Assembly (NCBI GenBank): GCA_949957035.1
Contig: CATLIP010000013.1
Coordinates: 1 to 17,115 of the forward strand
Source: an uncultured Lachnospiraceae bacterium
GTDB taxonomy: Bacteria > Bacillota_A > Clostridia > Lachnospirales > Lachnospiraceae
Length of the DNA stretch: 17,115 nt
Reading direction: 5' to 3'
In this document: piece by piece, positions 6,951 through 14,430 of the stretch
Numbering within the stretch: position 1 is the first letter of the stretch
Layout: every line of letters begins with the position of its first letter
Made by a program: the position numbers and the translations under genes
The notes under the pieces: model-generated
Databases searched by the model: none
The model's input: the letters and a program-made list of their open reading frames with translations, nothing else
Told to the model about the DNA's origin: nothing

Positions 6951-8172
6951 AATCATACTGCCAATACACCGTAATTTTATTCAACTCAGGTTCATCCATA
7001 TACTGATACCGTACTTCCGTAAGCCCGTACCAGTCTGCCAGGTTCTGCGCGGCGGATTTTATAACATTCTGGAAGATATCATCATGGGCTTCTTCGTAGA
7101 GTGCGTCACTGGCGAACTTAAGCACCACAGGATTCTCGCCGTCTGAGATGACATTGTTCATTCGCATCAGTATAAGTTCCGGGTCGTAGGAGGTATAATA
7201 CATATTATTCATCATGTAGTAGTTCCGATTCATGACGGTACATGCAGGAAGAGCAACATCCCGGTCAGGCGTGTGGTTCTTAAGAAGCTCCGTATCATCA
7301 CAGAGCATGTAGTCATAGCTGATTAGCTGGAACTGTTTGACATCCTCTCCCTCAGATGCCTGAAAAACCGGGTCGCCCCAGGTTACATCCATATAGTAGT
7401 AGTCTCCCTCACATTTCACCAGATTCCATGCGTGGTTTTGTCCGCCGCTGGTTGTCCCTGTAACATAGGTGCAGAATACGCCAAGTTGTTCTAAAAGGTA
7501 CTGCGCAGCTTTCGAGTACCCGGCACAGACGGAACGCTGATGGACGAATACGCTGTAAATATTTTGGTTATCAGGAGCCTCCAGATCATAGTCGACCGTA
7601 TTCACAATATATTCGTAGACATACAGAATTTTATTGTAATCAGACTCCTCCGTCGAGATTCCTGACAGGCATTGGAATGCCTGTGCCTCAATCTGTGACT
7701 TCATCTGCTCTTTTTCTGTTTCATCATAAACATAGGTCGGTTTTAATACGGTGTAGGGCTCATCCCCCACATAGCTGGTGGCAGAGATTGTTCCGTCGCA
7801 CCAGAAAATATCGGGACAGTCTTTTAAGATATACTGGAAGATTTCATTTGCGCGCTCCGCATCGGCGGCATGGATGTAGATTTCTTCTGTGTTTTCTTGA
7901 AGTCCTTCCATGATTTCGCGGTAGGTAAGCTGCTCTGCCTCATTCAGATGCTGGTAGTAGTATTTTTGGCTGATTTCATCCTCTTTAATCACCACCTCCT
8001 GAAAGGGAATTTCCTTGGGGCTTGTCAGTTCCCGTTCGATTTCTTTCACCACATTGGGTTTGAATCCGATGCCGTAGGCAATACAAAACGATGCGACTGC
8101 CAGACAGAGCAGCCCGCTTGTCACCGCAATCGTATGTAGGCATCCCTTTTTTCTACGTCGTCTTTTTTTCAT
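6949..8172 (-). CDS. Membrane-anchored transglutaminase-like (papain-fold) surface protein
   Basis: Protein of 407 residues with a very basic N-terminus (MKKRRRRKKG) and one hydrophobic segment at about residues 13-34 with no lipobox, consistent with an uncleaved membrane anchor and an extracellular body. The transglutaminase-like core is recognisable by a Cys-His-Asp triad: Cys216 in SVCAGYSKAAQYLLEQLGV, His247 in GGQNHAWNLV and Asp262 in YYYMDVTWGDP. Such domains act as proteases, peptide-modifying enzymes or cross-linkers; the reaction here cannot be told. The flanking regions (about 40-180 and 270-407) match nothing I recognise. Translation starts at an ATG preceded by AAGGAG on the minus strand (8178-8183), and a sigma-A-like promoter lies upstream. 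It is convergent with the aldo/keto reductase and divergent from the SpoIID-like gene. Confidence 0.85.
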   Translation of the reverse strand: MKKRRRRKKGCLHTIAVTSGLLCLAVASFCIAYGIGFKPNVVKEIERELTSPKEIPFQEVVIKEDEISQKYYYQHLNEAEQLTYREIMEGLQENTEEIYIHAADAERANEIFQYILKDCPDIFWCDGTISATSYVGDEPYTVLKPTYVYDETEKEQMKSQIEAQAFQCLSGISTEESDYNKILYVYEYIVNTVDYDLEAPDNQNIYSVFVHQRSVCAGYSKAAQYLLEQLGVFCTYVTGTTSGGQNHAWNLVKCEGDYYYMDVTWGDPVFQASEGEDVKQFQLISYDYMLCDDTELLKNHTPDRDVALPACTVMNRNYYMMNNMYYTSYDPELILMRMNNVISDGENPVVLKFASDALYEEAHDDIFQNVIKSAAQNLADWYGLTEVRYQYMDEPELNKITVYWQYD

Positions 8173-8228
8173 ATCTGCTCCTTGCCGTATCTATTCTAAA
8201 CAGTTTTATTCAACCGTCGATACTCTAT

Positions 8229-8257
8229 ATTATATTCAATTTTCTCAAAATATACAA
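8229..8257 (-). promoter_or_regulatory. Sigma-A-type promoter for the transglutaminase-like gene
   Basis: On the minus strand TTGTAT (8257-8252) and TATAAT (8234-8229) are separated by exactly 17 bp. The predicted transcript starts near 8222, about 50 bases before the ATG. Confidence 0.6.
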
Positions 8258-8264
8258 TATCGGT

Positions 8265-8292
8265 AACGATTTCTTCCTGTACTCATATTCTA
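8265..8292 (+). promoter_or_regulatory. Candidate sporulation (sigma-K-like) promoter
   Basis: AAC at 8265-8267 followed after 16 bp by CATATTCTA (8284-8292) fits the general mother-cell sigma-K pattern (AC in the -35, CATAnnnTA in the -10). The transcript would start near 8297, leaving a leader of about 27 bases with GTGAGGT at 8311-8317 before the ATG at 8324. A second, weaker sigma-E-like pair (ATATTC 8232-8237, TATACAAT 8251-8258) lies just upstream. No good sigma-A pair on the plus strand was found. The region is AT-rich, so chance matches are possible. Confidence 0.35.
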
Positions 8293-8323
8293 ATCGCAAG
8301 AAAGTCTTTTGTGAGGTATTTCT

Positions 8324-9589
8324 ATGAATGTAATGCAAGCGACCCAGCAGGATACCCCTGATAAAGGAAAACTTAGAATTAATCTTACGTCGGAAATCAC
8401 AGCATATCCGGTGGCTGATGCTACGATATCTATTTCTTACACAGGAGTGCCCGACAGCCAGTTGGAGAAGCTGACTACGGATTCTTCCGGGCAGACGGAG
8501 ACCATTGAACTGGATGCGCCGCCTTTGGAGTACAGTCTGGATGTGAACAATGAGATTCAGCCTTATTCGGAGTATACCCTTCAGGTGGAAGCGCCTGGGT
8601 ATGAACCGGTCAGTATTGCCGGAGCAGAGATTTTGTCTTCTGTTACGGCGATTCAGAACATATCTTTAAGCCCGTTGGAGACGACAGACCCTTCGGAGGA
8701 GATTTTTGTGATTCCTGCACATACGCTCTATGGCTCTTATCCGGCAAAGATTCCGGAGGATGAGATTAAGCCTATGAATGAGACGGGAGAGATTGTCTTG
8801 AGCAGGGTGGTAGTGCCGGAGTATGTTGTGGTGCATGACGGAAGTCCAAGGGATACTACGGCACGGAATTATTATGTGAAGTATAAGGATTATATTAAGA
8901 ATGTGGCGTCCAGTGAGATTTATGCGACTTGGCCGGCGGATACGATAAGGGCGAATGTGCTGGCAATTATGTCGTTTACTTTGAATCGGGTGTTTACGGA
9001 ATGGTATCGAAATCAAGGGTATGAATTTACGATTACATCCTCTACCGCTTTCGACCATAAGTGGATTCCGGAGCGGAATATTTTTGATACCATATCGGTG
9101 ATTGTGGATGAACTGTTCGCAGATTATCTGTCGCGGCCAAATGTGAAGCAGCCGATATTGACACAGTACTGCGACGGGAGACAGGTACAGTGCCCGAACT
9201 GGATGACTCAGTGGGGGAGTAAATCTCTCGGCGACCAGGGCTATTCTCCCATAGAAATCCTGCGCTACTTCTACGGCGACAACATGTACATCAACACTGC
9301 CGAGGCGATTTCAGGTATTCCGTCTTCCTGGCCGGGGTATAACCTGGAAAACGGATCCAGCGGAAGCAAGGTTCGCCAGCTTCAGGAACAGATCAATGTA
9401 ATCGCTGGCGCCTATCCGGCAATCCCCAAGTTGAATGTTGACGGAATCTATGGTCCTGCCACAGCGGCTGCGGTCAGTAAATTCCAGTCCGTATTTGGTC
9501 TGCCTGCTACCGGAATCACGGATTATAAGACCTGGTATAAGATTTCTGAAATCTACGTGGGCGTATCAAGGATTGCGGAATTGACCTGA
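8324..9589 (+). CDS. SpoIID-like plus peptidoglycan-binding protein, possibly spore-associated
   Basis: Protein of 421 residues with three parts. Residues about 15-118 look like a beta-rich carboxypeptidase-regulatory/Cna-B-like domain (PVADATISISY, GYEPVSIAGAEI). Residues about 165-330 resemble the SpoIID/LytB fold: YVKYKDYIKNVASSEIYATWPADTIRANVLAIMSFTLNRVF, where Glu198 aligns with the catalytic Glu of SpoIID, a lytic transglycosylase. Residues about 343-408 are a PG_binding_1 repeat (GSKVRQLQEQINVI, VDGIYGPATAAAVSKFQ, LPATGITDYKTW). There is no signal peptide or membrane segment, so the protein either stays in the cytoplasm or is deposited from the mother cell onto a developing spore, an idea supported by the sigma-K-like promoter. 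It stands alone between a divergent gene and the carAB leader. The SpoIID assignment is by motif only. Confidence 0.75.
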   Translation: MNVMQATQQDTPDKGKLRINLTSEITAYPVADATISISYTGVPDSQLEKLTTDSSGQTETIELDAPPLEYSLDVNNEIQPYSEYTLQVEAPGYEPVSIAGAEILSSVTAIQNISLSPLETTDPSEEIFVIPAHTLYGSYPAKIPEDEIKPMNETGEIVLSRVVVPEYVVVHDGSPRDTTARNYYVKYKDYIKNVASSEIYATWPADTIRANVLAIMSFTLNRVFTEWYRNQGYEFTITSSTAFDHKWIPERNIFDTISVIVDELFADYLSRPNVKQPILTQYCDGRQVQCPNWMTQWGSKSLGDQGYSPIEILRYFYGDNMYINTAEAISGIPSSWPGYNLENGSSGSKVRQLQEQINVIAGAYPAIPKLNVDGIYGPATAAAVSKFQSVFGLPATGITDYKTWYKISEIYVGVSRIAELT

Positions 9590-9655
9590 GCTCGTACAGT
9601 GATGCTTTTTCTTCAAACAACAAATCAGTGCAAAAATAAATCAGCCTATATACTC

Positions 9656-9684
9656 TTTACACGCCAAGCCGTTACTGGTATAAT
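9656..9684 (+). promoter_or_regulatory. Sigma-A promoter of the carAB leader
   Basis: TTTACA (9656-9661) and a perfect TATAAT (9679-9684) with a 17-bp spacer. Transcription would begin near 9691, giving an RNA of about 163 nt to the leader terminator or a leader of about 247 nt to the carA start. No comparable promoter lies between the terminator and carA. Confidence 0.8.
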
Positions 9685-9690
9685 TAAGTC

Positions 9691-9853
9691 AATACGCAAA
9701 AGGCGTGTGCAGGTCAGTGACTTGTAGGTAACAGGCAATTATTTTGAGCGGACAAAGGAGTCCAAGAATCTATCCGGAACCTGTCATAAGAGTCATTTCG
9801 GAGAGGATGGTATGTATAATAAGGCAGTTGTGCATGCACATACTGCCTTTTTT
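9691..9853 (+). promoter_or_regulatory. Structured carAB leader RNA; attenuator (PyrR-type?) or 6S-like RNA
   Basis: Transcript between a strong promoter and an intrinsic terminator, upstream of carAB. Three pairings are visible. (a) TGACT 9718-9722 with AGTCA 9791-9795, plus ACAGG 9731-9735 with CCTGT 9780-9784. (b) A small hairpin at 9785-9814: CAT/ATG, a purine bulge AAGA, GTCAT/ATGGT with a bulged U, and loop GGAGA. Its tip (9795-9808) resembles the PyrR-binding consensus ARUCCNGNGAGGYU, with 3 mismatches that keep pairing. (c) The 5' end AAAAGGC and TGTGCA (9698-9711) with TGCACA and GCCTTTT (9835-9851), which overlaps the terminator. Hairpins a and b are mutually exclusive, as are c and the terminator, the logic expected of an attenuator. 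The 5'-3' end pairing and UUGAGCGGAC at 9744-9753 also recall 6S RNA, so that alternative stays open. Confidence 0.55.
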
Positions 9854-9871
9854 GCGGAGACGCTGGAGTAA
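9812..9871 (+). CDS. Possible 19-residue leader peptide through the carAB terminator
   Basis: ATG 9812 to TAA 9869-9871 encodes MYNKAVVHAHTAFFAETLE. GGAGAGG at 9800-9806 sits five bases upstream. The frame runs through the terminator stem, and the two Phe codons are its T-run. Translation could therefore influence terminator formation, as in pyrBI of enteric bacteria (established there). It may equally be chance; no homology is recognised. Confidence 0.3.
   Translation: MYNKAVVHAHTAFFAETLE
9821..9853 (+). terminator. Intrinsic terminator/attenuator in the carAB leader
   Basis: AAGGCAGT (9821-9828) pairs with ACTGCCTT (9842-9849); inside, TGT/ACA continue the stem around a GCATGC loop, with one bulged T. 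The stem runs directly into six T residues (9848-9853). It lies 84 bases before the carA start, so carAB transcription from the only clear promoter must pass it. Confidence 0.8.
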
Positions 9872-9937
9872 TTGACGGCTATTTCTGCTTGGCTCAGGGC
9901 AAGAAATATACTATTTGAGAAAGGAACAGGTACACAT

Positions 9938-11005
9938 ATGAAAGCATTTCTGATATTGGAAGACGGAACAGTCTTTACGGGGACAAGCATCGGTTCCCCG
10001 AGGGATATGGTCAGCGAGATTGTGTTTAACACATCGATGACAGGTTATCTGGAAGTATTGACAGACCCCTCCTATGCAGGACAGGCCGTGGTGATGACGT
10101 ACCCTCTGATTGGGAATTATGGTATTACGCCGGATATGGAGTCTGATCGTGCATGGCCGGACGGCTATCTTGTGCGGGAAATCTCAAGGATGCCCAGCAA
10201 CTTCCGCTGTCAGGGAAGCCTTCCGGATTTCCTCTGCAGGCAGGATATCCCGGGACTCGCCGGAATCGATACCCGCACCTTGACCAAACGTCTGCGCGAA
10301 AAGGGCACGATGAACGGCATGATTACTACCAATGAGAACTACGACTTACACGAGATTTTGCCGGAATTAAAAAGATACCAGATTGGAGACGTAGTATCCG
10401 AGGCGACCTGCAAGGAGCAATATGTACTGCCGGTGGATGGGCCTAAGGTTGCCCTGCTGGATTTTGGCGCGAAAAAGAATATCGCCCGCTCCTTGAATCA
10501 TCGCGGCTGTGAAGTAAGGGTCTATCCCGCCCATACGCCCGCAGAGGAAATCATAGCGTCAAATCCGGATGGAATCATGCTGTCCAATGGACCGGGGAAT
10601 CCGGAGACCAATGTATCTATTATAGAAGAAATCCGGAAACTATATGACACGGATATCCCGATTTTTGCCATCTGCCTTGGACATCAGCTCATGGCGCTTG
10701 CCAAGGGCGGCAAGACATATAAGTTAAAATACGGGCACAGGGGCGGAAACCATCCGGTGAAGGATTTAGAGACCGGACGTGTCTACATCTCTTCCCAGAA
10801 TCACGGTTACGCCGTGGATGCTGCCAGCATGGATCCGTCGGTTGCAAGAGAGGCATTTGTCAACGTCAACGACGGGACGAATGAAGGGCTTGCCTATGAG
10901 GGAAAGAAGATTTTCACCGTACAGTTCCATCCGGAGGCCTGCCCGGGCCCTCAGGATACCGGCTATCTGTTCGACCGGTTTCTGGAAATGATGAAAGGAG
11001 CGTAA
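9938..11005 (+). CDS. carA: Carbamoyl-phosphate synthase small (glutaminase) subunit
   Basis: Class I glutamine amidotransferase subunit that hydrolyses glutamine and passes ammonia to CarB for carbamoyl phosphate, used in pyrimidine and arginine synthesis. The N-terminal half (residues about 1-150) is the CPSase small-chain domain (FLILEDGTVFTGTSIG, EIVFNTSMTGYLEVLTDPSY). The glutaminase half has LSNGPGNPE (215-223), the nucleophile Cys246 in AICLGHQLMALA, and His331 and Glu333 in VQFHPEACPGP. I chose ATG 9938, preceded by AGAAAGGA at 9918-9925; this gives 355 residues, usual for the family, and MKAFLILEDG is the normal N-terminus. Longer frames starting at TTG 9872 lack a binding site and add an unrelated tail. 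carB follows three bases after the stop, so the two are translated together. Confidence 0.97.
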   Translation: MKAFLILEDGTVFTGTSIGSPRDMVSEIVFNTSMTGYLEVLTDPSYAGQAVVMTYPLIGNYGITPDMESDRAWPDGYLVREISRMPSNFRCQGSLPDFLCRQDIPGLAGIDTRTLTKRLREKGTMNGMITTNENYDLHEILPELKRYQIGDVVSEATCKEQYVLPVDGPKVALLDFGAKKNIARSLNHRGCEVRVYPAHTPAEEIIASNPDGIMLSNGPGNPETNVSIIEEIRKLYDTDIPIFAICLGHQLMALAKGGKTYKLKYGHRGGNHPVKDLETGRVYISSQNHGYAVDAASMDPSVAREAFVNVNDGTNEGLAYEGKKIFTVQFHPEACPGPQDTGYLFDRFLEMMKGA

Positions 11006-11008
11006 ATT

Positions 11009-14000
11009 ATGCCAAAGAATAACGCAATTAAAAAGGTTCTGGTCATTGGTTCCGGTCCGATTGTCATCGGGCAGGCGGCGGAGTTCGACTATGCCGGTAC
11101 ACAGGCGTGCCGCTCCCTGAAGGAGGAAGGGCTTGAGGTAGTGCTCCTTAACTCTAACCCGGCAACCATTATGACGGATAAGGATATTGCAGACCATGTG
11201 TACATTGAGCCGCTGACCGTAGAAGTAGTAGAGCAGTTGATTTTAAAAGAGAAGCCGGACAGTGTTCTTCCGACCCTGGGCGGGCAGGCGGCGCTGAATC
11301 TTGCCATGGAGCTTGAGGAAAATGGATTTTTAAAAGAACAGGGCGTAGCCCTCATCGGTACTACGTCTGAGACCATACGGAAAGCGGAAGACCGTCTGGA
11401 ATTTAAGACCACTATGGAGAAAATCGGAGAGCCATGCGCGGCGTCCCTTGTGGTGGAATCTGTGGAAGAAGGCGTGAGATTTGCCGAGGAGATTGGTTAT
11501 CCCGTCGTACTCCGCCCGGCTTATACCCTTGGAGGCAGCGGCGGCGGTATTGCACAAACCAGGGAAAAGCTCATGGAGATTCTGGAAAACGGGCTGCGCC
11601 TTTCCCGGGTGGGGCAGGTCCTGGTGGAGCGGTGCATCGCCGGATGGAAAGAGATTGAGTATGAGGTGATGCGGGATTGCAAGGGAAACTGTATCACGGT
11701 CTGCAATATGGAGAATATCGACCCGGTAGGCGTACATACAGGAGACAGTATCGTTGTCGCGCCCTCACAGACCCTTGGGGATAAAGAATACCAGATGCTT
11801 AGGACATCCGCCCTTAACATTATCAGTGAATTGAATATCACCGGAGGATGTAACGTGCAGTATGCACTGCATCCTGAGACGTTTGAGTACTGTGTAATCG
11901 AGGTGAATCCCCGTGTCAGCCGTTCTTCCGCGCTGGCATCCAAGGCGACAGGCTATCCTATTGCCAAGGTTGCGGCGAAGATCGCCCTTGGATATACGCT
12001 GGATGAAATCAAGAATGCAGTCACGAAGAAGACCTATGCCAGTTTTGAACCTATGCTTGACTACTGTGTGGTGAAGATCCCAAGACTGCCCTTTGACAAA
12101 TTCATCAGTGCAAAGCGCACCCTGACCACGCAGATGAAGGCGACAGGGGAGGTCATGAGCATTTGCGACAATTTTGAGGGGGCGCTGATGAAGGCGATCC
12201 GTTCTTTGGAGCAGCATGTGGACAGCCTGATGTCCTATGATTTCTCACATCTTGACGAGGAAGAACTGTTGGAAGAGCTGGCGGTGGTGGATGACACCCG
12301 CCTCTGGAAGATTGCCGAGGCAGTACGTAGGGGCATTTCCTATGAGGCGATTCACAGGATTACGAAGATTGACCTGTGGTTCATCGATAAGATTGCGGTT
12401 CTCGTGGAAATGGAACAGAAGCTTGGGGATAGAGAATTGGACGAGGAATTACTTAGAGAGGCGAAAAGGCTGGAGTTCCCGGACGGGGTGATTGCAAGGC
12501 TTAGCGGAAAGACGGAAGGACAGATTCGTGATATGAGGCGCAGGTGGGGGATTACTGCGGCTTACCGGATGGTGGATACCTGTGCGGCGGAATTTGCGGC
12601 GGAGACGCCATATTACTATTCTGTGTTCGGCAGTGAGAACGAGGCAAGCGGGGACAAAAAAGAGAATACAGACATGGAGAGGAAAAAGAAGGTTCTGGTA
12701 CTCGGTTCCGGACCAATCCGGATCGGACAGGGGATTGAGTTTGACTTCTGCTCCGTACACTGCACCTGGGCATTTTCTAAAGAAGGATATGAAACCATCA
12801 TCGTAAACAACAATCCGGAAACAGTAAGCACGGATTTTGATATTGCGGATAAGCTGTATTTTGAGCCGCTGACTCCGGAGGATGTAGGGCATATCGTGGA
12901 TTTGGAGAAACCGGACGGTGCGGTGGTCCAGTTCGGCGGGCAGACGGCAATCAAACTGACGGAATCCCTGATGAAGATGGGCGTCCCAATCCTTGGTACT
13001 TCTGCGGAAAATGTAGACGCGGCAGAAGACAGGGAATTATTCGATGAGATTCTGGAAAAATGCGGCATCCCAAGGCCAAGCGGCGGCACGGTATTTACCG
13101 CGAAGGAGGCAAAAGAGGTGGCGAACCGGCTCGGCTATCCGGTATTGGTAAGGCCCTCCTACGTACTCGGCGGACAGGGAATGCAGATTGCCATCAATGA
13201 CCGCGACGTAGAGGAATTTATGGGAATCATTAACCGGATTGCGCAAGACCATCCGATTCTTGTGGACAAATATCTGCAGGGAAAGGAGATAGAAGTGGAT
13301 GCCGTCTGCGACGGGGAAGACATCCTGATTCCCGGTATCATGGAACATATCGAGCGGGCGGGAATCCATTCCGGCGACAGTATTTCCGTATATCCGGCGA
13401 AAAGCATTTCCGAGAAGACGAAACGTACCATCGAGGATTATACACGGAAACTGGCACAGTCGCTGCACGTCATCGGACTGATTAATATCCAGTTCATCGT
13501 GTGCGGGGAACAGGTCTACGTCATAGAGGTAAACCCAAGGTCCAGCCGGACGGTTCCCTATATCAGTAAGGTGACGGGAATACCGATTGTGCCGCTGGCC
13601 ACAAAGGTAATCATCGGACGGAAGCTAAGAGACCTTGGGTATACGCCGGGATTGCAGCCGGAGGCGGATTATTTCGCGGTAAAGATGCCGGTATTCTCCT
13701 TCGAGAAAATCCGCGGGGCGGATATAAGCCTTGGGCCGGAGATGAAGTCCACGGGGGAATGCTTAGGGATTGCCCGGACCTTTGACGAGGCGCTGTATAA
13801 GGCATTCTTAGGCGCTGGGATTCATCTGCCTAAGTACAAGAATATGATTCTCACCGTGCGGGAGGAGGATAAGGAAGAGGCGGTGGAAATCGGAAGGAGA
13901 TTCCAAAAAATCGGCTATCGCATCTTCGCCACCAAGGGGACTGCGGAGGCGTTGAAGCGCCAAGGCGTGAAGGCGAACATGGTCAGGAAGATTGAGCAGG

Positions 14001-14227
14001 AATCACCGAACCTTATGGACTTGATTTTGGGACATAAGATTGATCTTGTCATAGACACACCGCAGCAGGGCGCAGACCGGGCGCGGGACGGGTTCGTAAT
14101 TCGCAGGAATGCTATTGAGACGGGAGTGAATGTGCTTACGGCGATTGATACTGCGAAGGCGCTGATTACAAGCCTTGAAAATACGGATATCAGGAAATTG
14201 ATGTTAGTTGACATTGCAAAGATATAG
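11009..14227 (+). CDS. carB: Carbamoyl-phosphate synthase large subunit
   Basis: Large subunit that makes carbamoyl phosphate from bicarbonate, two ATP and ammonia supplied by CarA. The 1072-residue chain shows the duplicated architecture. The first carboxy-phosphate half has KVLVIGSGPIVIGQAAEFDYAG (about 9-30) and an ATP-grasp with RPAYTLGGSGGGI. An oligomerisation region follows at about 400-550. The second half opens with VLVLGSGPIRIGQGIEFDFCS near 560 and has RPSYVLGGQGMQI. An MGS-like allosteric domain fills about 940-1072 (YRIFATKGTAEAL, RRNAIETGVNVLTAIDTAKAL). The linker before the second half is Lys/Glu-rich (SGDKKENTDMERKKK). AAAGGAG at 10994-11000 inside the end of carA sets the start. 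In the family UMP inhibits and ornithine or PRPP activates through the C-terminal domain. Confidence 0.98.
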   Translation: MPKNNAIKKVLVIGSGPIVIGQAAEFDYAGTQACRSLKEEGLEVVLLNSNPATIMTDKDIADHVYIEPLTVEVVEQLILKEKPDSVLPTLGGQAALNLAMELEENGFLKEQGVALIGTTSETIRKAEDRLEFKTTMEKIGEPCAASLVVESVEEGVRFAEEIGYPVVLRPAYTLGGSGGGIAQTREKLMEILENGLRLSRVGQVLVERCIAGWKEIEYEVMRDCKGNCITVCNMENIDPVGVHTGDSIVVAPSQTLGDKEYQMLRTSALNIISELNITGGCNVQYALHPETFEYCVIEVNPRVSRSSALASKATGYPIAKVAAKIALGYTLDEIKNAVTKKTYASFEPMLDYCVVKIPRLPFDKFISAKRTLTTQMKATGEVMSICDNFEGALMKAIRSLEQHVDSLMSYDFSHLDEEELLEELAVVDDTRLWKIAEAVRRGISYEAIHRITKIDLWFIDKIAVLVEMEQKLGDRELDEELLREAKRLEFPDGVIARLSGKTEGQIRDMRRRWGITAAYRMVDTCAAEFAAETPYYYSVFGSENEASGDKKENTDMERKKKVLVLGSGPIRIGQGIEFDFCSVHCTWAFSKEGYETIIVNNNPETVSTDFDIADKLYFEPLTPEDVGHIVDLEKPDGAVVQFGGQTAIKLTESLMKMGVPILGTSAENVDAAEDRELFDEILEKCGIPRPSGGTVFTAKEAKEVANRLGYPVLVRPSYVLGGQGMQIAINDRDVEEFMGIINRIAQDHPILVDKYLQGKEIEVDAVCDGEDILIPGIMEHIERAGIHSGDSISVYPAKSISEKTKRTIEDYTRKLAQSLHVIGLINIQFIVCGEQVYVIEVNPRSSRTVPYISKVTGIPIVPLATKVIIGRKLRDLGYTPGLQPEADYFAVKMPVFSFEKIRGADISLGPEMKSTGECLGIARTFDEALYKAFLGAGIHLPKYKNMILTVREEDKEEAVEIGRRFQKIGYRIFATKGTAEALKRQGVKANMVRKIEQESPNLMDLILGHKIDLVIDTPQQGADRARDGFVIRRNAIETGVNVLTAIDTAKALITSLENTDIRKLMLVDIAKI

Positions 14228-14254
14228 TTTTTAAGGAATAAAAAGCTTTGCATG

Positions 14255-14289
14255 AAGGGCTGTTGGAAAGTGATTTCCGGCAGCTTTTT
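14255..14289 (+). terminator. Intrinsic terminator of carAB
   Basis: GCTGTTGGAAA (14259-14269), loop GTGA, TTTCCGGCAGC (14274-14284) forms an 11-bp stem with two G-U pairs, extended by AAGG/TTTT below and followed by five T residues (14285-14289). It begins about 30 bases after the carB stop. Confidence 0.85.
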
Positions 14290-14317
14290 GCATGTAAAGA
14301 TTAATCTTATATCTACT

Positions 14318-14360
14318 CAATAAGCCTGTCCTTGGCATTCCATACAAGGCAGGCTTATTG
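14318..14360. repeat. Long intergenic stem-loop of unknown role
   Basis: CAATAAGCCTGTCCTTG (14318-14334) pairs with CAAGGCAGGCTTATTG (14345-14360) over 16 bp with one bulged T and a 10-base loop. Neither strand has a T-run directly after it. It lies after the carAB terminator and downstream of the minus-strand coiled-coil gene. It may be a palindromic repeat unit or a mobile element remnant; this cannot be decided here. Confidence 0.5.
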
Positions 14361-14430
14361 ATACTTTGGTCCCCAAAAAGTCTGCCCTTGACAATTCTTT
14401 TTGAGCTTCATTTGACGTAGGTATGTGATA

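Noticed and set aside
9872..9917. Separate carA promoter after the leader terminator (TTGACG or TTGGCT as -35)
   Set aside because: TTGACG has no -10 at a workable distance. TTGGCT-17-TATTTG matches only 7 of 12 positions. The upstream TTTACA-17-TATAAT is far better.
9872..9937. N-terminal extension of carA from TTG 9872
   Set aside because: It has no ribosome binding site, encodes 22 residues unlike the family, and starts immediately after the putative leader peptide stop. ATG 9938 has a good site and a normal N-terminus.
11330..11943. Overlapping minus-strand frames opposite carB
   Set aside because: Long antisense frames are common opposite GC-balanced conserved genes; no translation signals or family motifs are seen.
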